From Blastococcus litoris (GTDB lineage Bacteria; Actinomycetota; Actinomycetes; Mycobacteriales; Geodermatophilaceae): a stretch of 64,000 bases of DNA. The notes below the pieces were generated by a model. The model was not told the origin of the DNA. It did not search any database and saw nothing but the letters and a program-made list of their open reading frames with translations. Position numbers and translations under genes: made by a program. The stretch covers positions 1 to 64,000 of the forward strand of contig NZ_QCZF01000006.1 of assembly GCF_003075095.1 (NCBI RefSeq), given 5' to 3'. How positions within the stretch are numbered: the stretch's first letter is position 1; the number at the start of each line of letters is the position of its first letter. This document shows positions 50,178-58,923 of this stretch, piece by piece.

Positions 50178-51794
50178 ATGGGTTCGAATGACGACGGCGG
50201 CATCCCGCTCGAGGAACTGGCACTCGCGATCACCTCCGGCGCGGTCCGGCTGGCGGCGGCGACGGCGTCCTGGCTCCGGCTGGTCAGGGAGTTCGACGCC
50301 CGCTGCGGGTGGCACGGCGTGGGCATCCTGTCGTGCGCGCACTGGCTCGCGTGGCAGTGCGCCATGGGCCCAGGAGCTGCCCGGGAGCACGTGCGCGTGG
50401 CCCGGTCGCTGGCCGGCCTGCCGCGCATCGAGGCCGCCTTCGCCGCCGGTCGGCTGTCCTACTCGAAGGTGCGCGCGCTGACCCGGATCGCCGCTCCGGA
50501 CTGCGAGGAGGCCCTGGTGGAGTTCGCGCTGCACGCCACGGCCTCCCAGACGGAGCGCTTCTGCCGCGAGTGGCGGCGGGCCGACGATGCGAACACCGGC
50601 ACCGTCAGGCGCGAGGGCGACGGCCAGTCCTTCGAGCACTGGTACGACGACGACGGCTTCCTCACTCTCAAGGTTCGCATGCCCGCGGACGCCGGAGCCG
50701 CGTTGATGACGGCGATCGACGCCCGTGCCGAGCGCGACGCCCGCCGCGAACGGGCCCAGGCGAAGCGGGCGCTGCGCACGCACGCGGCGATCAGGGCAGC
50801 GGGCGGCACCGTCGACGCCGAGGTGGCCGAGCGCTGCGCCGACGACACCGCCGTCCGGAGGGTCCGCGAGCGCACCGCCGCCCGCCGCATCACCGCCCTC
50901 GCGGAACTGACGGTGGCCGGCGCCGGGCAGGGGCGACGCCCCGGCGACCCGCCCCGGCGCGAGGTCGTGGTCCACGTCGACGCCGCCGTCCTCGCCGACG
51001 ACGCAGCCGCCGGCCGCGCGCACTACGAGGGTGGTCCCGCGATCACCGGGGCGCAGGCACGCCGGCTGCTGTGCGAGGCGACCGTCGTCGCGATGCTCGA
51101 GCGCGACGGCGAACCGCTGGCGATGGGTCGACGACGCCGACGCGCGACGAAGGCCCAGCGGCGAGCCCTGCTGCGACGGGACGGCGGGTGCGCCCGGCCC
51201 GGCTGCCCCGAGACGCGCATCGAACGCCTGCACGCCCACCACCTGCGGCACTGGATCTTCGGCGGGCGCACCGACGTGGCGGGCATGGTGCTCCTCTGCG
51301 ACGTCGACCACGGCCTCGTCCACGAGCACGAGCTCGTGATGAGCCGGAGCGACGGACGGCTCGTCGTCACCGCTCCCGACGGACGGCGGGTGTGGGGTGG
51401 GGCCGACGCGGCCTTCGCGGTCGGCCTGGACGGCCCTCCGCCCGATCCGACGAGCGGGGAGGACGCCTACGCCGGCGTCGAGCCGATCGACACGACGATC
51501 GGCAGGCGGCCGACCCGGGGGACCGGACGCGACGCCGTGCACGGCAGACGTCCACCCCATGGCCCACGCCGGTCCTCCCGGCGTCCCGGCCGAGCCAGGC
51601 GCGCGCGAGCGGTGGACCCTGCCCGGGAGAGCCGGCGCCTGGACCGGATCCTCTCGGCCGCGGGGGCGCCCACGAGTCCTCCGGTGGGGCCGGCCCGCAA
51701 CGACCGGCTGGACATGGCGTACGCGATCGGCGTCCTGATGGCCAACCGCGATCTGGTGCGGCGCCTGGCCGCGGGTGAGCAGGCCCCGGGCTGA
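50178..51794 (+). CDS. DUF222/HNH endonuclease-type protein (13E12 family)
   Basis: 538 aa. The DUF222 region spans about 1-310 (WLRLVREFDARCGWHGVGILSCAHWLAWQCAMGPGAAREHVRVARSLAGLPRIEAAFAAGRLSYSKVRALTR). The HNH motif follows at 330-385: RDGGCARPGCPETRIERLHAHHLRHWIFGGRTDVAGMVLLCDVDHGLVHEHE, with Cys pairs for zinc and the catalytic His. The C-terminal 120 residues are Arg/Pro-rich. The family is multicopy in actinobacteria and flanked by repeats here, so a mobility role has been suspected, but none is shown. Confidence 0.9.
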   Translation: MGSNDDGGIPLEELALAITSGAVRLAAATASWLRLVREFDARCGWHGVGILSCAHWLAWQCAMGPGAAREHVRVARSLAGLPRIEAAFAAGRLSYSKVRALTRIAAPDCEEALVEFALHATASQTERFCREWRRADDANTGTVRREGDGQSFEHWYDDDGFLTLKVRMPADAGAALMTAIDARAERDARRERAQAKRALRTHAAIRAAGGTVDAEVAERCADDTAVRRVRERTAARRITALAELTVAGAGQGRRPGDPPRREVVVHVDAAVLADDAAAGRAHYEGGPAITGAQARRLLCEATVVAMLERDGEPLAMGRRRRRATKAQRRALLRRDGGCARPGCPETRIERLHAHHLRHWIFGGRTDVAGMVLLCDVDHGLVHEHELVMSRSDGRLVVTAPDGRRVWGGADAAFAVGLDGPPPDPTSGEDAYAGVEPIDTTIGRRPTRGTGRDAVHGRRPPHGPRRSSRRPGRARRARAVDPARESRRLDRILSAAGAPTSPPVGPARNDRLDMAYAIGVLMANRDLVRRLAAGEQAPG

Positions 51795-51798
51795 CCCC

Positions 51799-51816
51799 GC
51801 GTTCCCGCGGGAACGC
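51799..51816. repeat. 18-bp perfect palindrome downstream of the DUF222 gene
   Basis: GCGTTCCCGCGGGAACGC, 5 bp after the DUF222 stop. It shares CGTT-Y-CCGCGGGAACG with the upstream palindrome, so the gene is bracketed by matching sites about 1.69 kb apart. No T tract follows, so a simple terminator is unlikely. Confidence 0.8.
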
Positions 51817-51869
51817 CGGGTGAGTTCCGGCACCGTTTGCCGCGGTCGCCGCACGGGGAGTGGGAGCCG

Positions 51870-53591
51870 GTGCCTCCCGCTGCCCCCGCGGACAACCCCG
51901 CCGGTAACTCCGCTTCCGTCCGCACCCGCCGGATCCGCGAGTTCGCCCGCGACGTCCTGGGCTTCGAGGAGTTCCGGCCGGGCCAGGAGGCGGCCATGCA
52001 GTCGGTCGTCTCGGGCCGCGACACCCTCGCCGTGCTCCCGTCCGGCGCCGGCAAGACGGCGGTCTACCAGGTCGCGGGGCAGCTGCTCGACGGCCCGGTC
52101 GTCGTCGTCTCGCCGCTGATCGCCCTGCAGCGCGACCAGGTCGACCGGCTGGCCGAGATCGAGGACCGCGCCGGCCGCGCCGCCCAGCTGAACTCCACCC
52201 TGTCCGCCGGCGACCACCGCGAGGTGCTCCGGTCGCTGCAGGACGGAACGGTCCGCTTCGTGTTCCTCGCCCCGGAGCAGCTGGCCAGGCCCGACGTCGT
52301 CGAGGCGATCGGGGAGGCGAAGCCGGCGCTGTTCGTCGTCGACGAGGCGCACTGCGTCTCCGCCTGGGGCCACGACTTCCGGCCCGACTACCTGCGCCTC
52401 GGGGGCGTGATCGAGCAGCTCGGGCACCCGACGGTGCTCGCGCTCACCGCCACCGCCGCGCCGCCGGTGCGCGCGGAGATCGTCGAGCGGCTGGAGATGC
52501 GGGACGCGCAGGTCGTGGTGGCCGGCTTCGACCGACCCGAGATCCGGCTGGAGGTCGACCACCACGCCGACGCACGGGGCAAGGAGCTGGGCGTGCTCGA
52601 CCGCGTCCTGACCGAGATCGGCGAGGGCCGTGGCCCCGGGATCGTCTACAGCGCGACGCGGCGCGGCACCGAGGAGATCGCCGGCGAGCTGGTCGAGCGC
52701 GGGCTCCGGGCCCGCCACTACCACGCCGGACTGAACAAGGGGGACCGCGAGGACACCCAGCGGGCCTGGATGGACGACGAGCTGGACGTCGTCGTCGCCA
52801 CGACCGCGTTCGGCATGGGCATCGACAAGCCCGACACCCGCTTCGTCATCCACGCCGAGCCCGCCGACTCCGTCGACAGCTACTACCAGGAGATCGGCCG
52901 TGCCGGGCGGGACGGCCGGCCCGCCCTCGCCGTCCTCGTGTACCGGCAGGAGGACCTCGGCATCCGGCGCTTCTTCGCCGCCGGTGCCCCGGCGGAGGAG
53001 GAGCTGCAGCAGGTCGCCGGCCTGGTCCAGGCCGCGGCCGCCGCGGGCATCGAGGACGGCGTCGACGTCAAGGACCTGCGCGAGGAGACCGGCCGGGCCG
53101 CGACGCCGCTGGCGCGCGACCTCAACCTGCTCGAGCAGGTGTCGGCCGTCGTCCTGGACGAGGACGGCGCCGCCCACCCGGCCGCGGGCGCCCCGGCCCC
53201 CGGTGAGGCCGCCGCGGCGGCCCGCGAGCTCGCGGAGCACCACGAACGCGTCGACCAGAGCCGCGTGGAGATGATGCGCGGCTACGCCGAGACGACCGAC
53301 TGCCGACGCCAGTTCCTGCTGGGCTACTTCGGCGAGCAGCTCGACGAACCCTGCGGCAACTGCGACAGCGACACCTGCAGCGGCACGGCCGAGGAACGCG
53401 CCGCGGCCGTGGAGGCGCGGGCACACACCCCCTTCCCGGTCGAGACGCCGGTCGAGCACACCGAGTGGGGTGCCGGCGTGGTCATGCGCGTCGAGGACGA
53501 CCGGATCACCGTGCTGTTCGACGAGGTGGGCTACAAGACGCTCGGCCTGGCCGCCGTCCTCGAGCACGACCTGCTGCGCCCCCGGGGCTGA
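51870..53591 (+). CDS. recQ: RecQ-like ATP-dependent DNA helicase
   Basis: 573 aa from GTG at 51870 (TTG at 51837 is an alternative). Superfamily 2 motifs: FEEFRPGQEAAMQSVVSGRDTLAVLPSGAGKT, VVSPLIALQRDQV, VVDEAHCVSAWGHDFRPDYLRL, LALTATAAPPVR, TTAFGMGIDKPDTRFVIH, QEIGRAGRDGRPA. A zinc-binding Cys set follows (CRRQFLLGYFGEQLDEPCGNCDSDTC). The usual HRDC domain is missing. The last 60 residues (HTEWGAGVVMRVEDDRITVLFDEVGYKTL) form a small beta domain like those found at the end of other DNA helicases. Role in repair inferred. Confidence 0.92.
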   Translation: MPPAAPADNPAGNSASVRTRRIREFARDVLGFEEFRPGQEAAMQSVVSGRDTLAVLPSGAGKTAVYQVAGQLLDGPVVVVSPLIALQRDQVDRLAEIEDRAGRAAQLNSTLSAGDHREVLRSLQDGTVRFVFLAPEQLARPDVVEAIGEAKPALFVVDEAHCVSAWGHDFRPDYLRLGGVIEQLGHPTVLALTATAAPPVRAEIVERLEMRDAQVVVAGFDRPEIRLEVDHHADARGKELGVLDRVLTEIGEGRGPGIVYSATRRGTEEIAGELVERGLRARHYHAGLNKGDREDTQRAWMDDELDVVVATTAFGMGIDKPDTRFVIHAEPADSVDSYYQEIGRAGRDGRPALAVLVYRQEDLGIRRFFAAGAPAEEELQQVAGLVQAAAAAGIEDGVDVKDLREETGRAATPLARDLNLLEQVSAVVLDEDGAAHPAAGAPAPGEAAAAARELAEHHERVDQSRVEMMRGYAETTDCRRQFLLGYFGEQLDEPCGNCDSDTCSGTAEERAAAVEARAHTPFPVETPVEHTEWGAGVVMRVEDDRITVLFDEVGYKTLGLAAVLEHDLLRPRG

Positions 53592-53673
53592 GCCTCGACC
53601 TGCGCGGCCCGCACAACCCACTGATGATCACCACAGCGCCAGGACACCCCGTCCGGCCGGGAGGAGCAGCACC

Positions 53674-55317
53674 GTGAAGGTCCTGGGCATCAACGCGATC
53701 TACCACGACCCGGCGGCGGCCCTCGTCGTCGACGGGAAGATCGTCGCCGCCGCGGAGGAGGAGCGCTTCAGCCGCCGCAAGCACGGCAAGCGCCCGGTGC
53801 CGTGGAGCGCGTGGGAGCTGCCCGAGCTCTCGGCCGCCTGGTGCCTGGCCGAGGCCGGGATCTCCCCCGAGGACCTCGACGCCGTCGCCTACTCCTTCGA
53901 CCCCGCCCTGATGGGCACGCCCGAGGAGTCCGGGCTCTTCGACGACGGCGACGTCATGCGCAAGATGTACGCGGAGAAGGCGCCGCAGTTCCTCGCCGAC
54001 GTGCTGCCCGGCCTGGACCCGGCGAAGGTCCGCTTCGTCAAGCACCACGTCGCCCACGCCGCCTCGGCCGGCCTGGGAGCCCCGACCGCCGACAACTCCG
54101 TCCTGGTGCTCGACGGCCGCGGCGAGGCGCACAGCCACCTCGCCGGCCGCTACGTCGACGGCCGGCTGGAGATCCTGGCCGGCCAGGCGCTCCCCCACTC
54201 CATCGGCCTGCTGTACGAGGACCTCACCGACCACCTCGGCTTCCTGCGCAGCAGCGACGAGTTCAAGGTCATGGCGATGGCCTCCTACGGCAAGCCGCGA
54301 TTCCTCGGAGAGCTCTCCGAGCGCATCGTCGCCACCGAGGACGGCGGCTTCCGGACGCCGAAGATCGACTTCTCGGAGTACGCGCCGCGGCTGACCAAGG
54401 GCGACGACTGGACCTCCGACCACGCCGACCTCGCCGCCAGCGTGCAGCAGCGCGTCGAGGAGGTGCTGCTCGACCTCGCCCGCTGGCTGCACGAGCGCAC
54501 CGGCGACAGGACCCTCACCCTCGCCGGCGGCGTGGCGCTCAACTGCGTGGCGAACACCCGCATCTTCGCCGAGACCCCGTTCGAGCAGGTGTGGGTGCAG
54601 CCGGCCGCCGGCGACTCGGGCACCGCGCTGGGCGGCGCGCTGCACGTGGCCCGCGACCTCGGCGAGCGGACCGAGCCCATGCCCGGTGCCGACCTCGGCC
54701 GAGGGTGGTCGGACGAGGAGATCGAGCAGGTGCTGCGGACGGCGGCGATCGAGTACGAGCGCCCGCGCGACGTCGCCGACGCCGTCGCCGAGGTGCTGGC
54801 CGGCAACGGCATCGTCGCCTGGTTCCAGGGCCGCAGCGAGTACGGCCCCCGCGCGCTCGGGCACCGCTCCCTGCTCGCGCACCCCGGCTACGAGGCCAAC
54901 CTCGAGCGAATGAACGACGTGAAGGGCCGCGAGCAGTTCCGCCCGGTGGCACCCATGGTGCTGGCCGAGCGGGCGGCGGAGATCTTCAGCCGCGGCCCGA
55001 TCCCCTCGCGGTACATGCTCTTCGTCCACGACGTCGCCCAGGAGTGGAAGGAGCGCATCCCCACCGTCACCCACGTCGACGGGACGGCGCGCATCCAGAC
55101 CGTCGACAGGGCGGATGAGCCCCTGGTCGCGCGGATGCTCGAGTGCTTCGAGCGGCGGACCGGCCTGCCCGTCGTGGTGAACACCAGCCTGAACACCGCC
55201 GGGCGGCCGATGGTGGACGACCCCCGGGACGCGTTGGAGTGCTTCGGCTCCGCCCCGGTGGACCTGCTGGCGATCGGCCCGTTCGTCGTCCGGCGCACCC
55301 GCTCGACCCTGGGCTGA
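53674..55317 (+). CDS. Carbamoyltransferase of the NodU/TobZ/CmcH family
   Basis: 547 aa. The N-terminal Kae1-like domain has VLGINAIYHDPAAALVVDG, EEERFSRRKH, and VKHHVAHAASAG (metal-binding His pair). The C-terminal YrdC-like-companion domain has GGVALNCVANTRI, GDSGTALGGAL, FQGRSEYGPRALGHRSLLA and PVVVNTSLNTAGRPMVDDPRDAL. These enzymes use carbamoyl phosphate and ATP to carbamoylate hydroxyl groups of sugars or natural products. The GTG start has GGAGGA. No biosynthetic cluster is adjacent, so the acceptor is unknown. Confidence 0.92.
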   Translation: MKVLGINAIYHDPAAALVVDGKIVAAAEEERFSRRKHGKRPVPWSAWELPELSAAWCLAEAGISPEDLDAVAYSFDPALMGTPEESGLFDDGDVMRKMYAEKAPQFLADVLPGLDPAKVRFVKHHVAHAASAGLGAPTADNSVLVLDGRGEAHSHLAGRYVDGRLEILAGQALPHSIGLLYEDLTDHLGFLRSSDEFKVMAMASYGKPRFLGELSERIVATEDGGFRTPKIDFSEYAPRLTKGDDWTSDHADLAASVQQRVEEVLLDLARWLHERTGDRTLTLAGGVALNCVANTRIFAETPFEQVWVQPAAGDSGTALGGALHVARDLGERTEPMPGADLGRGWSDEEIEQVLRTAAIEYERPRDVADAVAEVLAGNGIVAWFQGRSEYGPRALGHRSLLAHPGYEANLERMNDVKGREQFRPVAPMVLAERAAEIFSRGPIPSRYMLFVHDVAQEWKERIPTVTHVDGTARIQTVDRADEPLVARMLECFERRTGLPVVVNTSLNTAGRPMVDDPRDALECFGSAPVDLLAIGPFVVRRTRSTLG

Positions 55318-55408
55318 ACCGCCCGGGGCCGGCGCGCGAACGCCTTCCGGACAACCCCGGCGGACGGTGACGTCTCGGCGACGGCTGTCGCCCGTACGGG
55401 GGAGATCC

Positions 55409-55434
55409 GTTACGCGCGATCTTTCTGCGGGTAC
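55409..55434 (+). promoter_or_regulatory. SigB-like stress promoter before the DUF4383 gene
   Basis: GTTACG (55409-55414), 14-nt spacer, GGGTAC (55429-55434), resembling the actinobacterial stress sigma pattern GTTT-N14-17-GGGTA. About 50 nt separate it from the start codon. Confidence 0.5.
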
Positions 55435-55487
55435 CGGAACAGCAACCCCCGCCGGGACCCCGGCGGGCTCATGTTCGGGAGGACACC

Positions 55488-55919
55488 ATGGCCGCAACTC
55501 CGGGCAACACCGCTACGGGCAGGACCGTCCCCGAGATCCTCGGGCTCGCGTTCGGCGCCGTCTACCTGCTAGTCGGGATCGTCGGTTTCTTCGTCACCGG
55601 CTTCTCCGACTTCTTCGCCCACGACACGGGCAAGAACCTGCTGTTCTTCGAGATCAACGGCATGCACAACGTCGTGCACATCCTGATCGGCCTCGCCGGT
55701 CTCGCCCTGAGCCGCACGCTGGCCGGTGCCCGCACCTACGGCTGGCTCCTGGCCGTCGGCTACGGCGCCGCGTTCATCTACGGCCTCATCGCCATCGGCA
55801 AGGACTGGGACTTCCTCAGCATCAACGGTGCTGACAACGTCCTGCACATCGCCACCGCCCTCGTCGGCCTGGTGATCGCCCTGCTGCCGGTGCGCAACGC
55901 GGTCGACAGCCGCCGCTGA
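55488..55919 (+). CDS. DUF4383 membrane protein
   Basis: 143 aa with four helices. The family pattern is clear: LGLAFGAVYLLVGIVGFFVTG, FFEINGMHNVVHILIGLAGLALSR, GWLLAVGYGAAFIYGLIA, LSINGADNVLHIATALVGLVIALLPV. The two N-G-x-x-N-x-x-H repeats in helices 2 and 4 are typical. Function unknown. ATG with GGGAGGA. A likely stress promoter precedes it and a strong hairpin follows, so it is a single-gene unit. Confidence 0.9.
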   Translation: MAATPGNTATGRTVPEILGLAFGAVYLLVGIVGFFVTGFSDFFAHDTGKNLLFFEINGMHNVVHILIGLAGLALSRTLAGARTYGWLLAVGYGAAFIYGLIAIGKDWDFLSINGADNVLHIATALVGLVIALLPVRNAVDSRR

Positions 55920-55950
55920 CCCCACCGCCCGGCCACCCGGCCGGACACCC

Positions 55951-55993
55951 GAGAGCCGGGTCGCGCCTCCCGAGGGGGCGCGGCCCGGCTCTC
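55951..55993 (+). terminator. Strong terminator hairpin after the DUF4383 gene
   Basis: Outer stem GAGAGCCGGG (55951-55960) pairs with CCCGGCTCTC (55984-55993). An inner CGCGCC/GGCGCG stem extends it. The run CGTCGTCTT follows. Confidence 0.8.
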
Positions 55994-56055
55994 GTCGTCT
56001 TCCCGCGGAGCCGCCCGCGGAGGACACTTCCCGCAGCAGGGGGAGGGGGTCCGCG

Positions 56056-56364
56056 ATGGACGACGACCCGGTCCTGCGCGAACTGGGCGAGGAGCTCGCC
56101 CGCGACGACCCGCGCCTGGCCGCGCTCCTGGGGACGGCGGCACTCCCGGCGACGACCCGGCCGCGCCGGCACCACGGCCGGAACCACGGCCGGCACCGCG
56201 GCCGGCTGCTCGTCGTCGCGGTCCTGCCGGTCGTGCTGGCCGTGGCCCTGCTCGTCCCGCCGACCGTCGCCCTGGGTGCGACGGCGATGCTCCTCGCCGT
56301 CGCCTCCCCGCTGATCGCCTGCTGGTTCGTCTCCGACGGAGGATCCGCACCGCACGCCCGCTGA
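56056..56364 (+). CDS. DUF3040-like small membrane protein
   Basis: 102 aa. The N-terminus [19 protein letters not shown] resembles the start of DUF3040 proteins. Then comes a His/Arg/Gly-rich stretch ([12 protein letters not shown]) and two membrane helices. ATG with a strong GGAGG. Function unknown. Confidence 0.7.
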   Translation: MDDDPVLRELGEELARDDPRLAALLGTAALPATTRPRRHHGRNHGRHRGRLLVVAVLPVVLAVALLVPPTVALGATAMLLAVASPLIACWFVSDGGSAPHAR

Positions 56365-56395
56365 CCCCCGATGCGACGGCGGTCACGTCCGCGGT

Positions 56396-56407
56396 TACGT
56401 TGCGGGC
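56396..56407 (+). promoter_or_regulatory. Leaderless -10 element of the acyl-CoA dehydrogenase gene
   Basis: TACGTT (56396-56401), 6 nt, then ATG at 56408. No Shine-Dalgarno. Confidence 0.5.
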
Positions 56408-57619
56408 ATGGACTTCGCTCTCTCCCCCAAGGCCGAGGACGTCTGCGCCCGCGCGTGGGACTTCATGCGCGAGCACGTGTTCCCCGCCGAGCCGGTCTAC
56501 GACGCGTGGCGGGCCGAGCGCGGCCACAACAACCACGAGCACCCGCCGGTCCTCGAGGAGCTGAAGGCCGAGGCCCGCAAGCGCGGCCTCTGGAACCTGT
56601 TCCACCACGAGCTCGGGGGGCTGTCCAACCTCGAGTACGCCTCCGTCGCCGAGATCACCGGCTGGTCGCCCACCATCGCCCCCGAGGCGATGAACGTCGG
56701 CGCGCCCGACACGGGCAACATGGAGACGCTGATGCTCTTCGGCACCGACGAGCAGAAGCAGCGCTGGCTGGAGCCGCTGCTCGAGGGCGAGATCCGGTCG
56801 GGCTTCGCGATGACCGAGCCCGACGTCGCCTCGTCGGACGCCCGCAACATCCAGACGTCGATCGTCCGCGACGGCGACGAGTACGTGATCAACGGCCGCA
56901 AGTGGTGGACGTCCGGGGCCGCGGACGAGCGGTGCCAGATCTTCATCGTCATGGGGAAGACCGACCCCGAGGGCGCCCCGCACCGCCAGCAGTCGATGGT
57001 CCTCGTCCCCCGCGACACCCCCGGACTGGAGATCATCCGCCACCTGCCGGTGTTCGGTTACCAGGACCAGCACGGCCACTCGGAGCTGCGGTTCACCGAC
57101 GTGCGGGTGCCGGTGTCGAACATCCTGGCCGGCGAGGGCGACGGGTTCATGATCGCCCAGGCGCGGCTCGGCCCTGGCCGGATCCACCACTGCATGCGGG
57201 CCATCGGCATGGCCGAGCGGGCACTGGCCCTCATGGTCGAGCGCACCCAGAACCGAGTCGCCTTCGGCCGCCCGCTCGCCGACCAGGGCACCGTGCGCGA
57301 GGCGATCGCGCTCTCGCGCATCGAGATCGACCAGGCCCGCCTCTACGTCCTGAAGACGGCGGACCTCATCGACAAGTACGGGGCGAAGGGCGCCAAGACC
57401 GAGATCTCCGCGATCAAGGTGGCCGCGCCGAAGGTGGCCCTCGACGTCATCGACCGCGCCATCCAGGTGCACGGCGGGGCCGGCGTCAGCAACGACACCG
57501 TGCTGGCGCGGTTCTACGCGAGCGCCCGCACGCTGCGGATCGTCGACGGGCCCGACGCCGTGCACATCCGCGGTGTCGCCAAGGAGGAGCTGGCCCGGGA
57601 GCGCCCCTACCGCGGCTGA
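56408..57619 (+). CDS. Acyl-CoA dehydrogenase family protein
   Basis: 403 aa, close to the ACAD10/11-type and bacterial medium/long-chain group. FAD/substrate motifs: [98 protein letters not shown]. The catalytic base would be the acidic residue in the last block (D of VDGPD). It oxidises an acyl-CoA thioester and passes electrons to ETF. Complete, no operon partner. Confidence 0.92.
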   Translation: MDFALSPKAEDVCARAWDFMREHVFPAEPVYDAWRAERGHNNHEHPPVLEELKAEARKRGLWNLFHHELGGLSNLEYASVAEITGWSPTIAPEAMNVGAPDTGNMETLMLFGTDEQKQRWLEPLLEGEIRSGFAMTEPDVASSDARNIQTSIVRDGDEYVINGRKWWTSGAADERCQIFIVMGKTDPEGAPHRQQSMVLVPRDTPGLEIIRHLPVFGYQDQHGHSELRFTDVRVPVSNILAGEGDGFMIAQARLGPGRIHHCMRAIGMAERALALMVERTQNRVAFGRPLADQGTVREAIALSRIEIDQARLYVLKTADLIDKYGAKGAKTEISAIKVAAPKVALDVIDRAIQVHGGAGVSNDTVLARFYASARTLRIVDGPDAVHIRGVAKEELARERPYRG

Positions 57620-57659
57620 CGGGAGGCTTCCCGTCGTACCCCCCTGCCACGGTGCGGGG

Positions 57660-58034
57660 GTGCCCCGGGACCCGGCCGTCGACGAGCTCCTCGCCGACCA
57701 CTCCGACGCCGTCGTCGCGCTCACCCAGCAGCTGCGCGGGGTCGTCCTGGCGGCCCACCCACAGCTGACCGAGCGCGCACGACCGGGCTGGCACTCGGTG
57801 AACTACCGGGACCCGGTCGCGGGCTTCGTCTGCGCCCTCTTCCCCGGCGCCGACCGGGTGCAGCTGGTGTTCGAGCACGGCGCCCGCCTCCCGGACCCCG
57901 CAGGACGGCTGTCGGGGAACGGGCGCCGGGTGCGCATGCTGGACTTCTCCGTCGGCGACGGGCCCGACGCCGACGCACTGGTGCACTTCCTCGACCTGGC
58001 GGTCGAGCTGGGCGCCGCGCTGCGTGCCCGCTGA
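57660..58034 (+). CDS. DUF1801 domain protein
   Basis: 124 aa. The pattern VDELLADHSDAVVALTQQLRGVVLAAHPQLTERARPGWHSVNYRD...FVCALFPGADRVQLVFEHGARLPDPAGRLSGNGRRVRMLDF is typical of DUF1801 (YdhG-like) proteins, of unknown role. GTG start without a good ribosome binding site. It converges with a small minus-strand gene, 10 bp between stops. Confidence 0.8.
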   Translation: MPRDPAVDELLADHSDAVVALTQQLRGVVLAAHPQLTERARPGWHSVNYRDPVAGFVCALFPGADRVQLVFEHGARLPDPAGRLSGNGRRVRMLDFSVGDGPDADALVHFLDLAVELGAALRAR

Positions 58035-58044
58035 CCCCCCGCGA

Positions 58045-58245
58045 TCAGGGGGCGACGGTGCCGCCCAGGCCCCCACCTGCCAGCTTCGCGAGGAGCTGGG
58101 TCCGGTCGAGCCCGATGGAGTCCAGGGCGTCGCCGTCCCGGTCGGTGTCGATCTCGTCGGGGAGGCTCCGCTCCGCCTCGTCCGCGGTGTCGTTGTCGCC
58201 CTCGGTGCGCAGCACCCGCACCAGCTCCTGCTTGTCGAGCTTCAC
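58045..58245 (-). CDS. Small protein ending in a Gly-rich tail
   Basis: 66 aa from GTG at 58245, with GGAGG upstream. KLDKQELVRVLRTEGDNDTADEAERSLPDEIDTDRDGDALDSIGLDRTQLL, then AKLAGGGLGG. The N-terminal half is helical and charged. The end contains GLD...LL and a Gly-rich tail that recurs as a fragment at 27252-27351. No family recognised by name. Actinobacteria-specific small protein of unknown function. Confidence 0.7.
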   Translation of the reverse strand: MKLDKQELVRVLRTEGDNDTADEAERSLPDEIDTDRDGDALDSIGLDRTQLLAKLAGGGLGGTVAP

Positions 58246-58322
58246 CCGTGCCTCCGTCCGTCGCCCTCTCGCGTTCCCGCGAGTGTGGGACGCCTCCACC
58301 CCCGCGGCAACGCGAGACGAAC

Positions 58323-58348
58323 GGAACCGCCGCGATCACGATCCGGTC
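58323..58348 (+). promoter_or_regulatory. ECF-type promoter before the sigma factor gene
   Basis: GGAAC (58323-58327), 18 nt, GTC (58346-58348), the bipartite pattern used by many ECF sigma factors. It suggests the sigma factor transcribes its own operon. Confidence 0.5.
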
Positions 58349-58389
58349 ACGACGGCGTTCGTCCCCGGCCCGTGCGGACGTCATAGAGG

Positions 58390-58923
58390 GTGACGACGGG
58401 GGGAGGCCCGGTGGGACCACAGGAGGAGAGCGCCTTCGAGGCGTTCGTCGCCGAGCGCTCGGCGGACCTGCTGCGGACGGCGACCCTGCTGACCCGCGAC
58501 CGCGGTCATGCGGAGGACCTGCTGCAGACAGCGCTGGTCAAGGCCTACCGCCGCTGGGGACGGATCGAGGGCGACCCCTACCCCTACGTCCGCCGGGTGC
58601 TCGTGACCAGCGCCGCGAGCTGGTGGCGCCTGCGCAGCACGCAGGAGATCGTGTCCCTGCCGGCCCACGACCCGGCCGAGCCGGACGGCACCGACGCCGT
58701 CGACGAGCGGGAGCGGATGGCCGCCGCCCTGGCCACCCTCCCGCCACGCATGCGCGCCGTCCTCGTCCTCCGCTACACCGAGGACCTCGGCGAGGCCGCC
58801 ACCGCGGACCTGCTCGGGTGCTCCGTCCACACGGTCCGGAGCCAGACCGTCCGCGGGCTGGCCCGTCTGCGCACCGTCCTCGGCGCTCCCGCGCCCGCAC
58901 CCATCCTGGAGGAGCTGACGTGA
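58390..58923 (+). CDS. ECF sigma factor (SigE70/SACE family)
   Basis: 177 aa. Region 2: SADLLRTATLLTRDRGHAEDLLQTALVKAYRRWGRI-DPYPYVRRVLV. Region 4: LATLPPRMRAVLVLRYTEDLGEAATADLLGCSVHTVRSQTVRGLARLR. This group of actinobacterial ECF factors usually lies beside a membrane-anchored partner, as here. GTG at 58390 is used; GTG at 58411 is possible. Its stop overlaps the start of the partner gene by 4 nt (GTGA). Confidence 0.92.
   Translation: MTTGGGPVGPQEESAFEAFVAERSADLLRTATLLTRDRGHAEDLLQTALVKAYRRWGRIEGDPYPYVRRVLVTSAASWWRLRSTQEIVSLPAHDPAEPDGTDAVDERERMAAALATLPPRMRAVLVLRYTEDLGEAATADLLGCSVHTVRSQTVRGLARLRTVLGAPAPAPILEELT

Noticed and set aside
50105..51816. The two palindromes around the DUF222 gene as ordinary terminators
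   Set aside because: Neither is followed by a T tract, one lies upstream of the gene, and their cores match each other.
49842..53621. 1259-codon open frame on the minus strand
   Set aside because: Antisense to DUF2786, DUF222 and recQ, all of which have clear motifs on the plus strand.
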